Source of the DNA: Rivibacter sp049446155
Lineage (GTDB): Bacteria; Pseudomonadota; Gammaproteobacteria; Burkholderiales; Burkholderiaceae_C
Assembly: GCF_049446155.1 (NCBI RefSeq)
Contig: NZ_JBMSEE010000007.1
Coordinates: 226,774-290,773 of the forward strand
Length of the DNA: 64,000 nt
Reading direction: 5' to 3'
Part shown: one piece after another, positions 54,254 to 62,248 of the stretch
Position numbering within the stretch: position 1 is the first letter of the stretch
How the letters are laid out: every line of letters starts with the position of its first letter
Notes under the pieces: model-generated
What the model was told of the DNA's origin: nothing
The model's input: only the letters and a program-made list of their open reading frames with translations
The model's database searches: none
Translations under genes and position numbers: made by a program

Positions 54254-55669
54254 TCACACCTTGGCGGTCTTCCACCGCCCGCGGCTGAACAGCCACAAGG
54301 TGAACACGCCCACGGAGGTCTCCGAGACGAAGACGCCCCAGAACACGCCCGAGTGCGCCCAGCCCATCGGCAACGCCAGCGCCCAGGACAGCGGGATCTG
54401 GATCAGCCAGAAGAACACCAGGTTGATCCAGGTCGGCGTCATCGTGTCGCCGGCGCCGTTGAAGGCCTGCACCGAGACCATCCACCAGCCGTAGACGAAG
54501 TACGAATACGCCAGGATCGACAGCCACTCGCCGCCGATCGCGACGACGGCCGCGTCGTCGGTGAACAGCCCGACGATCGCGTCGTGCCAGGCGAAGAACA
54601 GCACCGACACCGCCAGCGTGAAGGCCATGTTCATCCAGCCGATTCGCCAGACGGCCGCCTCCGCGCGCACCGCCTTGCCCGCCCCGAGGTTCTGCCCCAC
54701 GAGCGTGGCCGCGGCATTGCTCATGCCCCAGGCCGGCATGAGCGTGAACATCATGATGCGGATCGCGATCGTCGCGCCCGCCACCGCTTCGGTCGAGACG
54801 CTGGCGAGGATGCGCATCAGGAAGATCCAGGCCGTCATCGCGACGATCATCTGGCCGATGCCGCCGAGCGAGGTGCGCGCGATCTGCAGCATCGTGCGGC
54901 CGTGAAGCTGCAGCGCCGCGCGGCCCACGCGCAGGTGCTCGCCGCCGCGCACGAGGATCCACAGCTGCATCAGCACGCCGGCGCCGCGGCCCAGCGTGGT
55001 GGCGATCGCCGCGCCTTCGACGCCCATGGCCGGGACCGGGCCGAGGCCGAAGATGAAGATCGGGTCGAGCACGATGTTCAGCGCGTTCGCCACCCACAGC
55101 ACGCGCATCGCCGCCGCCGCGTCGCCCGCGCCGCGAAAGATCGCGTTGATGACGAACAGCAGCAAGATGACGGCGTTGCCGCCGAGCATCCACTGCATGT
55201 AGCGGTAGCCGTGCTCCAGCACCCACTCGTCGCCGCCCATCAGGCGCAGCAGGTCCTGGGCGAAGAAGATGCCGGCCGCCGCGAACGGCACCGAGACCAG
55301 GACGGCGAGTGCGATCGCCTGCACGGCCGTGACGGCCGCCTCGTCGCCGCGGCGCTCGCCGACGCGCCGCGCGACGATGGCGGTGACCGCCGTCGCCAGG
55401 CCCATCGCAATCGAATACAGCAGGAAGAGGTAGGTCTCGGTCAGGCCCACCGTCGCGACCGCCGATGGGCCGAGCTTCGCGACGAAGAAGATATCGACAA
55501 CGGCAAACGTCGACTCGAGCACCAGCTCCAGCATCATCGGCACGGCCAGCAGGAGCACGGCGCGTTTCAGCGGGATGCGCGTGTAGTCGGCGTCGGTGCC
55601 GCGCAGCGCGGCACGCAGGTCGGCCCACAGCGAGGGCGCGGGCGAGAGGCTGGCCTCGGATGCGGTCAC
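54254..55669 (-). CDS. MATE-family efflux transporter
   Basis: A 471-residue polytopic protein with about twelve membrane segments (VLLLAVPMMLELVLEST, AVATVGLTETYLFLLYSIAMGLATAVTAIVARR, NALNIVLDPIFIFGLGP, AFNGAGDTMTPTWINLVFFW). It exports cationic or hydrophobic compounds in exchange for Na+ or H+; substrate unknown. GTG at 55669 is the start, giving a GTGA overlap with the VOC protein stop. Confidence 0.9.
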   Translation of the reverse strand: MTASEASLSPAPSLWADLRAALRGTDADYTRIPLKRAVLLLAVPMMLELVLESTFAVVDIFFVAKLGPSAVATVGLTETYLFLLYSIAMGLATAVTAIVARRVGERRGDEAAVTAVQAIALAVLVSVPFAAAGIFFAQDLLRLMGGDEWVLEHGYRYMQWMLGGNAVILLLFVINAIFRGAGDAAAAMRVLWVANALNIVLDPIFIFGLGPVPAMGVEGAAIATTLGRGAGVLMQLWILVRGGEHLRVGRAALQLHGRTMLQIARTSLGGIGQMIVAMTAWIFLMRILASVSTEAVAGATIAIRIMMFTLMPAWGMSNAAATLVGQNLGAGKAVRAEAAVWRIGWMNMAFTLAVSVLFFAWHDAIVGLFTDDAAVVAIGGEWLSILAYSYFVYGWWMVSVQAFNGAGDTMTPTWINLVFFWLIQIPLSWALALPMGWAHSGVFWGVFVSETSVGVFTLWLFSRGRWKTAKV

Positions 55670-56091
55670 GACTTGGCCTCCTGTGCTGCGGGCGGCACGG
55701 CGGCCGGGTCCATCCAGAAGGGCCCCCACAGGTTCCCGTCGGGGTCGGCGAGGTCGCGGCCGTACATGAAGCCCATCTCCTGCACCGGGTTCACGTCGGC
55801 CTGCCCGCCGTTGGCCGCGGCGGCCAGATTCATCGCATCGACGGCCTCGCGACTGTCGACCGACAGGTTGAGCATCACGCCGCTGGCACCGGCCGGCGGG
55901 AGCGGCCGCTCGGTGAAGCTGCGCCACTTGGCGTGGGTGAGCAGCATCGCGTAGATCGACTCGCTCCACACCATGCAGGCGCCGGCGTCGTCGCTGAACT
56001 GCAGGTTCTGCTCGAATCCGAGCGCCTTGTAGAAGGCGATCGAGGCCTGGAGGTCGGTGACCGGCAGGCTGACGAAGATCATCTTGCTCAT
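55666..56091 (-). CDS. VOC-family (glyoxalase-like) protein
   Basis: A 141-residue protein with the usual two beta-alpha-beta modules: IFVSLPVTDLQASIAFYKALGFEQNL and GFMYGRDLADPDGNLWGPFWMD. It lacks the full metal set of glyoxalase I on inspection and resembles uncharacterised VOC proteins. The start ATG follows a GGACC stretch at 56091; the 254-base gap upstream holds a heat-shock promoter for the divergent Hsp20 gene and no other gene. It is coupled to the MATE gene. Confidence 0.85.
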   Translation of the reverse strand: MSKMIFVSLPVTDLQASIAFYKALGFEQNLQFSDDAGACMVWSESIYAMLLTHAKWRSFTERPLPPAGASGVMLNLSVDSREAVDAMNLAAAANGGQADVNPVQEMGFMYGRDLADPDGNLWGPFWMDPAAVPPAAQEAKS

Positions 56092-56261
56092 GGGTCCTTC
56101 CTGTGGGTTGTCCGGGGGGCGGGATCTGCGCACGGGCAGGCCCCACCCGCACGACGATCGAGCGCCGCCCGGATCGACAGCCGGCGACCATTCTTTCAGG
56201 GCGCCACCCTCGGACCATGGCCGGAACAGGGGCATCCGGGGATGCCCTGAATTGACGGGCT

Positions 56262-56289
56262 CTTGAAGACGCGGCGAGCGACCCTAGTT
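56262..56289 (+). promoter_or_regulatory. Sigma-32 heat-shock promoter of the Hsp20 genes
   Basis: CTTGAA (56262-56267) and CCCTAGTT (56282-56289) are 14 bases apart, close to the sigma-32 consensus (CTTGAAA and CCCCATNT). They lie 57 bases before the first Hsp20 ATG. Confidence 0.7.
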
Positions 56290-56345
56290 CTGCGAACAGG
56301 CGCTGCGGGGCGTCGCGGCGCCGATCCTGTCTGGAGGAACCCACC

Positions 56346-56789
56346 ATGTACCGCAGCCTGTTTCCGAGCGACCTCTTCGCCGAGCTCGATCGCCTTCAGC
56401 GCGAAGTGCACGGCGCGTTCGACGTCTCGCCCAGCATCCGCGGCCTCGGCCGCGGCGGCTACCCGGCCCTGAACGTCGGCACCACGGCCTCGTCGATCGA
56501 GATCTACGCCTTTGCGCCGGGTCTCGAGCCGGCGAGCATCGACGTCAACCTGGACCGCGGCGTGCTCACCATCGCCGGCGAGCGCAAGTCGCGCGAGGTC
56601 TCGCCGGCCTCCGACGAGCGGCTCTCGCTGCACATCGAGGAGCGCTTCTACGGTCGCTTTCGGCGCGTCATCAGCCTGCCCGACGATATCGCGCCCGACG
56701 GCGTGCAGGCCGAATACCGCGACGGCATCCTGCACGTGACGGTGAAGCGGCGCGAGTCGGCCCAGCCCAAGCGCGTCGAGATCCACTGA
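56346..56789 (+). CDS. Small heat-shock protein Hsp20
   Basis: A 147-residue alpha-crystallin-domain chaperone: IEIYAFAPGLEPASIDVNLDRGVLTIAGER, with ERFYGRFRRVISLPDDIAPD and YRDGILHVTVKRR. The N-terminus (MYRSLFPSDLFAELDRLQREV) is of the Pseudomonas/Burkholderia Hsp20 type. It holds unfolded proteins soluble during stress. GGAGG precedes the ATG, and it is followed after 17 bases by a second Hsp20. Confidence 0.93.
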   Translation: MYRSLFPSDLFAELDRLQREVHGAFDVSPSIRGLGRGGYPALNVGTTASSIEIYAFAPGLEPASIDVNLDRGVLTIAGERKSREVSPASDERLSLHIEERFYGRFRRVISLPDDIAPDGVQAEYRDGILHVTVKRRESAQPKRVEIH

Positions 56790-56806
56790 CCGAAGGGAGT
56801 CCAGCC

Positions 56807-57217
56807 ATGAACACCAGCACCCAAACCAGCAACCAACTGACCGAACGCGAGGCGCGCGCCGCGGCCGTTTCCCAGCAACGCAGCGACCCGGCGCTGACGC
56901 CGCCTGTGGACGTGATCGAGGACAGCACGGGCATCACGCTGTACGCCGACATGCCCGGCGTGCCGAAGGACCGGCTGAGCGTCCATGTCGACGGCGACCA
57001 ACTGAGCGTCGCGGGCGAGATCGTCCTGCCGGTTCCGCAGGACATGACGTCCAGCCATGCCGAAGTACAGCGGTTCCGTTACGAGCGCCGCTTCACGCTC
57101 AGCAAGGAGCTCGACGCGGACCGCATCTCGGCGCAGCTGTCGCACGGCGTGCTGACCCTGCGCATTCCCAAGGCCGAGCACGCACAGCCGCGCAGGATCG
57201 AAGTGCGCGTGAGCTGA
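56807..57217 (+). CDS. Small heat-shock protein Hsp20 (second)
   Basis: A 136-residue alpha-crystallin-domain protein: VDVIEDSTGITLYADMPGVPKDRLSVHVDG, YERRFTLSKELDADRISAQLSHGVLTLRIPK. It is a paralogue of the preceding gene with a different N-terminus, so the two may co-assemble. It belongs to the same heat-shock unit. Confidence 0.93.
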   Translation: MNTSTQTSNQLTEREARAAAVSQQRSDPALTPPVDVIEDSTGITLYADMPGVPKDRLSVHVDGDQLSVAGEIVLPVPQDMTSSHAEVQRFRYERRFTLSKELDADRISAQLSHGVLTLRIPKAEHAQPRRIEVRVS

Positions 57218-57289
57218 GGGCAGTCGATCACGGGCGCCGAGGGGGCGGCCTGGCCCGTTGCGCGTGTTCGCGTTGGACGCCGCGCCCGC

Positions 57290-57511
57290 TCAGCTCGGGG
57301 CCTTGCCCTTGAGCACTGCCACGATCGCCATGGCGTGGCCGTGCCCCAGCGAGTGGTCCGCCTTGAGCCAGGCGACCACCTGCATGGCCTTCACGTCGGC
57401 GCGCAGCTTGCCGTCGGCGATCCAGCCCTTGTCGGCGGCGAGCCGCAGGAAGTCCTCCGGGCTCTTGCCGGTCTTCGCCTTGATGTTGTCGATGTAGGCC
57501 TGAAACGTCAT
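57290..57511 (-). CDS. DUF4287 protein
   Basis: A 73-residue protein that matches DUF4287 along its whole length (MTFQAYIDNIKAKTGKSPEDF, LKADHSLGHGHAMAIVAVLKG). The function is unknown. It is downstream of the DoxX-like gene by 14 bases on the same strand. Confidence 0.85.
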   Translation of the reverse strand: MTFQAYIDNIKAKTGKSPEDFLRLAADKGWIADGKLRADVKAMQVVAWLKADHSLGHGHAMAIVAVLKGKAPS

Positions 57512-57525
57512 GTCGTCGTCCCCGT

Positions 57526-57936
57526 TCACTGCCCGTGCTGGAGCAGCATGGAGCGCAGCGGGGCGCTCCTGAGCAGCAGCCCGGCCCACAGCGCCAGGCC
57601 GATGTAGGCGCCGAACAGCACGTGGCTGAACAGCGGGTTGCCGGCACGCAGCTGCACGGCCATCGCGCCGCCGAGGTAGCCGGTCAGCAGCAGCGCTCCC
57701 AGCGGTGCGGTCCTCGGCAGGGCGTAGAGGAGCGTGCAAGCGAGCAGCAGGGCGCCGAGTCCGCGCGCCAGCGAGACGCCGCCGGCGAAGCCGAGGCCTT
57801 GCATGGCGTCGATGACCGGCTTGAGCGGCACGAGCTTCATTGCCGCATCGAGCAGCAAGAAGGCGATGGCGAGGCCGCTGAGGACGCGGCCGGTCCACAG
57901 AACGTGGGTCGTGAGGGCTTGTGCTTCGATGGGCAT
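57526..57936 (-). CDS. DoxX-like membrane protein
   Basis: A 136-residue protein with four hydrophobic segments (VLSGLAIAFLLLDAAMKL, GALLLACTLLYAL, LGALLLTGYLGGAMAVQL, LFGAYIGLALWAGLLL) and the family LVPLKPVIDAMQGLGF segment. It matches the DoxX/DUF4345-like small membrane proteins of unknown function. ATG at 57936 is used; a GTG three codons earlier is possible. Confidence 0.8.
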   Translation of the reverse strand: MPIEAQALTTHVLWTGRVLSGLAIAFLLLDAAMKLVPLKPVIDAMQGLGFAGGVSLARGLGALLLACTLLYALPRTAPLGALLLTGYLGGAMAVQLRAGNPLFSHVLFGAYIGLALWAGLLLRSAPLRSMLLQHGQ

Positions 57937-57976
57937 GTTGGGCACTCGGATGAAACGAGGGCCGCAACTTATCGGC

Positions 57977-58684
57977 TCACAGGCCGTCGGGCTTGTACAG
58001 GAACGACAACTGCCCCTCGCCGCGTGCGACCTGGGCCGGCGTGCGCCCGATGAAGTGCTTCAGCGAGCGGGTCAGATGCGCCTGGTCGAAGTAGCCCATG
58101 TCGTGAACCACGTCCAGGATCGGTACGCCGCGCGTCAGCAGGTACGTCGCGCGACGAGCGCGCTCGATCTGCCTCGCGGTCGACTGCGTGAGGCCCGAGG
58201 CGTTCAGGAAGTGCCGCTGCTGCGTGCGCCGGGTCCGGTGGCTTGGCTCTGAGTGCAGCACGGCCCGGACGTGAGGGTCCGAAGCGATCAAGCCCTTGCG
58301 CAGCAGCCGGCGGACAAAGACATCGGCGTTGTCGAACGAGGGGAACTCCCAGGCCGAGCCGTCGAGCAGGAACGAGCGCTTCGACAGGCTGGGCAGCGTC
58401 GCATCGTTTCGGTCGCGCAATGCCAGGTTCGGCATCGAGGGCATGTAGGTGCCGAGCTTGAAATGAATGCCGATCCATTCGCCGTCGGCGGGACACTCGG
58501 CCATCGACGCCCGGGTCTCCGGACCGCGCACCGTCAGGAACACGCGTCCTTGGTGCCGGGTCACGACCATCACCCAGTTGCACGCGGCCATGGAGTGAAA
58601 CGGCCCGGACCGCTCGCTGCGGCTGCGCCAGACGCGCTCGACCACGCCGCAGTCCGAGGGCCGGTCTTCGAAGGCGATGAGCAT
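57977..58684 (-). CDS. AraC-family transcriptional regulator
   Basis: A 235-residue protein with a C-terminal AraC double helix-turn-helix (NASGLTQSTARQIERARRATYLLTRG; ILDVVHDMGYFDQAHLTRSLKHFIGRTP) and an N-terminal ~130-residue ligand domain. It likely regulates the neighbouring VOC or DoxX genes. It is flanked by the DoxX-like gene (40 bases) and the shortened VOC gene (16 bases). Confidence 0.88.
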   Translation of the reverse strand: MLIAFEDRPSDCGVVERVWRSRSERSGPFHSMAACNWVMVVTRHQGRVFLTVRGPETRASMAECPADGEWIGIHFKLGTYMPSMPNLALRDRNDATLPSLSKRSFLLDGSAWEFPSFDNADVFVRRLLRKGLIASDPHVRAVLHSEPSHRTRRTQQRHFLNASGLTQSTARQIERARRATYLLTRGVPILDVVHDMGYFDQAHLTRSLKHFIGRTPAQVARGEGQLSFLYKPDGL

Positions 58685-58700
58685 GTGGGTCTCCCGGGCC

Positions 58701-59012
58701 TCAGCCGCGCCGCGCCGCTTCGATCGCGGCGATGTCGATCTTCGTCATCTCCATCATCGCCTCGAAAGCGCGCTTGGCCGCCGCGCGGTCCGCGCCGTTG
58801 TGCCTGAACGCCGGGCCGCCGTTGAGGCCCAGGCAGGGAATGCCCATGACGGTGAAGTCGACCATCAGGACATCGCCTTGCTTGCCGGCGGGGGAGTCGC
58901 CCGGCGCGCGGTGCGCGGCCGTGACGGCGCTGTCGGGAAACGTCTTGGCGTAGAACTGAGCGGCCTCCAGGGCGGTGCCTTCGTACCAGAGACAGATCGT
59001 GTTCTTGCTCAT
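58701..59012 (-). CDS. Shortened PhnB/VOC-family protein with an internal deletion
   Basis: A 103-residue protein. The first ~72 residues are the N-terminal half of a PhnB-like VOC protein (ICLWYEGTALEAAQFYAKTF, VDFTVMGIPCLGLNGGPAFR). The last ~30 (AAKRAFEAMMEMTKIDIAAI) are the usual C-terminus of the family. The middle segment, usually about 55 residues and holding the second beta-alpha-beta module, is missing in frame after FRHN. It is probably an inactive deletion product, unless it works as a half-size dimer. Confidence 0.8.
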   Translation of the reverse strand: MSKNTICLWYEGTALEAAQFYAKTFPDSAVTAAHRAPGDSPAGKQGDVLMVDFTVMGIPCLGLNGGPAFRHNGADRAAAKRAFEAMMEMTKIDIAAIEAARRG

Positions 59013-59132
59013 CACGTTCGTTCTCCGGCTCGTGGGGGCGTGCCATCGCACGGCATGACAGCCGGGGTTGCGTGGGCAATTCTCGTTCCGCGCCGTGCGG
59101 CCTGAGGTAGCCTCGCGTCCCCAAACCTTCCC

Positions 59133-59618
59133 ATGCCTTGCGACGTGCCGCTGCCCAGCCAGGACCCCGATCTGTTGCGCCGCCTGTTGCGCGCCAAGGA
59201 CCGCATGGATGCCGCCTCGCACGAGGCCTGGCCCGTCTCGCGGCTGGCGAGCGTGAGCGGCGTGTCCGAGGCCCACTTCGCGCGTTCGTTCAAGCAGGCG
59301 TTCGGCGTGCCGCCGCATCGCTACCTGCTGACGCGGCGCATCGAGCGCGCGAGCGCGCTGCTGCGCGACACCGACCTGCCCGTCACCGAGATCGCCTTCC
59401 AGACCGGCTGGGAGAGCCTGGGCAGCTTCGGCCGCACCTTCCGCGACATCACCGGCGAAAGCCCGAGCGTCAGCCGCCGGCGCGGCCGAGCCGACGCGAG
59501 CGAGCTCCATCGCGTGCCGCACTGCATCGTCAGTGCCGCCCACCGCCCCGGCCTCGAGATCGCAGTTTCGGAGAAGCGGCGCCGCGAGACGGACGCTACA
59601 AAGGCGCCTTCGAAATGA
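59133..59618 (+). CDS. Short AraC-family regulator
   Basis: A 161-residue protein consisting mainly of the AraC DNA-binding domain (PVSRLASVSGVSEAHFARSFKQAFG; VTEIAFQTGWESLGSFGRTFRDITG). It lacks a long ligand domain and ends in a charged tail. It sits immediately upstream of a VOC-family gene (12-base gap) that it may control. Confidence 0.9.
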   Translation: MPCDVPLPSQDPDLLRRLLRAKDRMDAASHEAWPVSRLASVSGVSEAHFARSFKQAFGVPPHRYLLTRRIERASALLRDTDLPVTEIAFQTGWESLGSFGRTFRDITGESPSVSRRRGRADASELHRVPHCIVSAAHRPGLEIAVSEKRRRETDATKAPSK

Positions 59619-59630
59619 ACCGGAGGTTCC

Positions 59631-60041
59631 ATGAGTCAGGGTATCGATGTGGTCGGCCTTTATGTGCGCGACCAGGATGAAGCGCTCGCCTTCTATGTCG
59701 GCAAGCTGGGCTTTCGCGTCCACACCGACGTCCGCAACGGCGGCTTTCGCTGGCTGACGGTGCAGCACCCGGACCAGCCCTCGTTCCAGTTGGGCCTCTT
59801 CACGCCCGGCCCGCCGATGCAGGACGAAGCCACGGCCCAGGCGCTGCGCGCGCTGGTGGCCAAGGGCGCGATGCCGCCGCTCGTGCTGGCGGTGGACGAC
59901 TGCCGCGCCGCCTACGACCGCCTGCTCGGCCTGGGCGTGGAGTTCACGCAGGAGCCGATCGAGCGCTTCGGCAGCGTGGATGCGGGCTTTCGCGACCCTT
60001 GCGGCAACGGCTGGAAGATGATCGGCGCCGGCCGCCATTGA
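59631..60041 (+). CDS. VOC-family (glyoxalase/bleomycin resistance-like) protein
   Basis: A 136-residue protein with a two-module VOC pattern: VVGLYVRDQDEALAFYVGKLGFRVHTD and VEFTQEPIERFGSVDAGFRDPCGNGWKM. The FRDPCGN tail is typical. CGGAGG precedes the ATG. The substrate is unknown; it is probably cotranscribed with the AraC gene before it. Confidence 0.88.
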   Translation: MSQGIDVVGLYVRDQDEALAFYVGKLGFRVHTDVRNGGFRWLTVQHPDQPSFQLGLFTPGPPMQDEATAQALRALVAKGAMPPLVLAVDDCRAAYDRLLGLGVEFTQEPIERFGSVDAGFRDPCGNGWKMIGAGRH

Positions 60042-60215
60042 AGGGCAAGCAAATCCCACGCAGGCGCCGTCCAACCCCGTCGCGCCTGCCAGCCGAAATC
60101 CCCGCCAGCGGGCGGCCGTCGATGCGGGCCCGTCCACCTGCGCGGCCGTGACGTCCCGGCGCCGCGCAGGTGCCGCGAGACCGGGCGACGCGCGCAGGGG
60201 CGCGAGGGGCTTTCG

Positions 60216-61802
60216 ATGAAACTGAATCAACTGCGAGTGAAGACCAAGCTGATGCTCGGCTTTCTCGTGCTGGCCGCCGTGGTGATCGGCGTGGCGATGC
60301 TGTCGCTGGTGTCGCTGCACGCCGCCAACGACCGCTTCGCCGACTACCTGGAGCAAGTCGGCACGCGCGAACAGCTGGCCGGCGAGCTGCGCGCGGCCGC
60401 GCAGCGGCGCGCCGTCGCGGCGCGCAACCTCGTGCTGGTCACCACGCCGGCGGATCGCGAGACCGAGAGGGCCGTCGTCACGAAGGCGCACGAGGAGGTG
60501 CAGTCGACACTGTCGCGCCTGAAGGCGGTGCTGGGCGAGGCGGCCGCGTCCACGGGGCGCGAGCGTGCGCTGCTCGGCGAGATCGAGAAGATCGAGGGCC
60601 AGTACGGGCCGGTGGCGCTGGGGATCGTGGACATGGCGCTCGGCGGGCGCAGCGCCCAGGCGATCGAGCACATGAACAACGAGTGCCGCCCGCTGCTGGC
60701 CGCGCTGATGAAGGCGACGCACGACTACATCGAGCACGACCACGCACAGGGCAAGGCGGCCGTGGCCGAGGCCGAGGCGGCCTACGCGCGCGAGCGCTGG
60801 CTGCTGGTGGTGGTGTGCGCGCTGGCGGTGGCCGCGGCCGTTGGATTGGGCTGGCTGCTCAGCCGCGCCGTGACGGTGCCGCTGATGCGCGCCGTCGCGC
60901 TCGCCGAGTCGGTGGCCGGCGGCAACCTGGCCAACGACATCGTCGTCGACCGCCACGATGAGATGGGCCAGCTGCTCGGCGCGCTGAAGAAGATGAACGA
61001 GAGCCTGGTCGACATGGTGGCGCGCGTGCGCCAGTCGGCCGACGGCATCGCCATCGCGTCGGCGCAGATCGCCAGCGGCAACCAGGACTTGTCGAGCCGC
61101 ACCGAGCACCAGGCCGGCGCGCTGCAGGAGACCGCCGCGTCGATGCAGCAGATGACGGCGACGGTGCAGCAGAACGCCGACACGGCGCGCCAGGCCAGCC
61201 AGCTCGCGAGCTCGGCGGCCGAAGTGGCGGGCCGCGGCGGCGAGGTCGTCGGGCGTGTCGTGTCGACGATGGGCGAGATCACCGAGTCGTCGAAGAAGAT
61301 CGCCGACATCATCGGCGTGATCGACGGCATCGCGTTCCAGACCAACATCCTGGCGTTGAACGCGGCCGTGGAAGCCGCGCGCGCCGGCGAACAGGGCCGC
61401 GGCTTCGCGGTCGTGGCCGCCGAGGTGCGCAGCCTTGCGCAGCGCAGTGCCCATGCCGCCAAGGAGATCAAGACGCTGATCGGCGCGAGCGTCGAGAAGG
61501 TCGGCGCCGGCAGCCGACTGGTGCACGAGGCGGGCGAGACCATGTCCGATATCGTGATGCAGGTGCGCCGCGTCACCGACCTGATCGCCGAGATGGATGC
61601 CAAGACGGTCGAGCAAAGCAGCGGCATCGTGCAGGTCAACCAGGCCGTCGCGTCGATCGACGAGGGCACGCAGCGCAACGCCGCGCTGGTGGAGGAAAGC
61701 GCGGCGGCGGCCGGCAGCCTGAGCCAGCAGGCCAGCGAGCTGATGGGCATGATCTCGGCGTTCAAGACCGGGGCGTCGCGCCCGGCGACACTGGCGCGAT
61801 GA
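60216..61802 (+). CDS. Methyl-accepting chemotaxis protein
   Basis: A 528-residue chemoreceptor: an N-terminal membrane segment (KLMLGFLVLAAVVIGVAML), a four-helix-bundle periplasmic domain to about 190, a second segment (LVVVCALAVAAAVGLGWLL), HAMP to about 268 and a signalling domain with the conserved tip GEQGRGFAVVAAEVRSLAQ near residue 391. It signals a ligand to CheA/CheW. There is no C-terminal pentapeptide for CheR. Its stop overlaps the ATG of the next gene (ATGA). Confidence 0.93.
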   Translation: MKLNQLRVKTKLMLGFLVLAAVVIGVAMLSLVSLHAANDRFADYLEQVGTREQLAGELRAAAQRRAVAARNLVLVTTPADRETERAVVTKAHEEVQSTLSRLKAVLGEAAASTGRERALLGEIEKIEGQYGPVALGIVDMALGGRSAQAIEHMNNECRPLLAALMKATHDYIEHDHAQGKAAVAEAEAAYARERWLLVVVCALAVAAAVGLGWLLSRAVTVPLMRAVALAESVAGGNLANDIVVDRHDEMGQLLGALKKMNESLVDMVARVRQSADGIAIASAQIASGNQDLSSRTEHQAGALQETAASMQQMTATVQQNADTARQASQLASSAAEVAGRGGEVVGRVVSTMGEITESSKKIADIIGVIDGIAFQTNILALNAAVEAARAGEQGRGFAVVAAEVRSLAQRSAHAAKEIKTLIGASVEKVGAGSRLVHEAGETMSDIVMQVRRVTDLIAEMDAKTVEQSSGIVQVNQAVASIDEGTQRNAALVEESAAAAGSLSQQASELMGMISAFKTGASRPATLAR

Positions 61803-62119
61803 AACTCGCCGAGGTTCGTCGCATCGCGCTGGCGCTGCCCGAGGTGGTGGAGCAGCCGCACCACGACTTCACCTCGTTTCGCGTGCGCGGCAAGATCTTC
61901 GCGACCGCGCCGCCCGCGGGCTCTCACGTGCATCTGTTCGTCGACGAGCCGACGCGTGGACTCGCGCTGGCGATGCACCCGGAGATCGCCGAGAAGCTGC
62001 TGTGGGGCGGCAAGGTGATGGGGCTGCGCGTTGCGCTGGCCGATGCGCAGCCGGCCGTCGTGAAGGACTGGCTGCGCCGCGCCTGGCGGCGCAAGGCACC
62101 GATGTCCTTGCACGGCTGA
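61799..62119 (+). CDS. MmcQ/YjbR-family DNA-binding-like protein
   Basis: A 106-residue protein of the MmcQ/YjbR fold (VRRIALALPEVVEQPHHDFTSFRVRGKIFAT, AMHPEIAEKLLWGG, VVKDWLRRAWRRKAP). Its function is unknown; it has a CyaY-like alpha/beta fold. It is translationally coupled to the chemoreceptor gene, an unusual pairing. Confidence 0.88.
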   Translation: MKLAEVRRIALALPEVVEQPHHDFTSFRVRGKIFATAPPAGSHVHLFVDEPTRGLALAMHPEIAEKLLWGGKVMGLRVALADAQPAVVKDWLRRAWRRKAPMSLHG

Positions 62120-62248
62120 TGGCGAGGCAGCTCGCGAGGCCCCCCAAACCGGTGCGGCTCCTGCCGATTGTGGATAGCGCACGGCGGGCCAGCGACTAAG
62201 TTCAAGACGGTGGATGCGCCTTGAACGCCGGTGGCGCAAGGAGCTGCC

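Noticed and set aside
60042..60215. A sigma-28 flagellar promoter before the chemoreceptor
   Set aside because: GCCGAAAT resembles the -10 element, but no TCAAG or TAAA lies at the required spacing.
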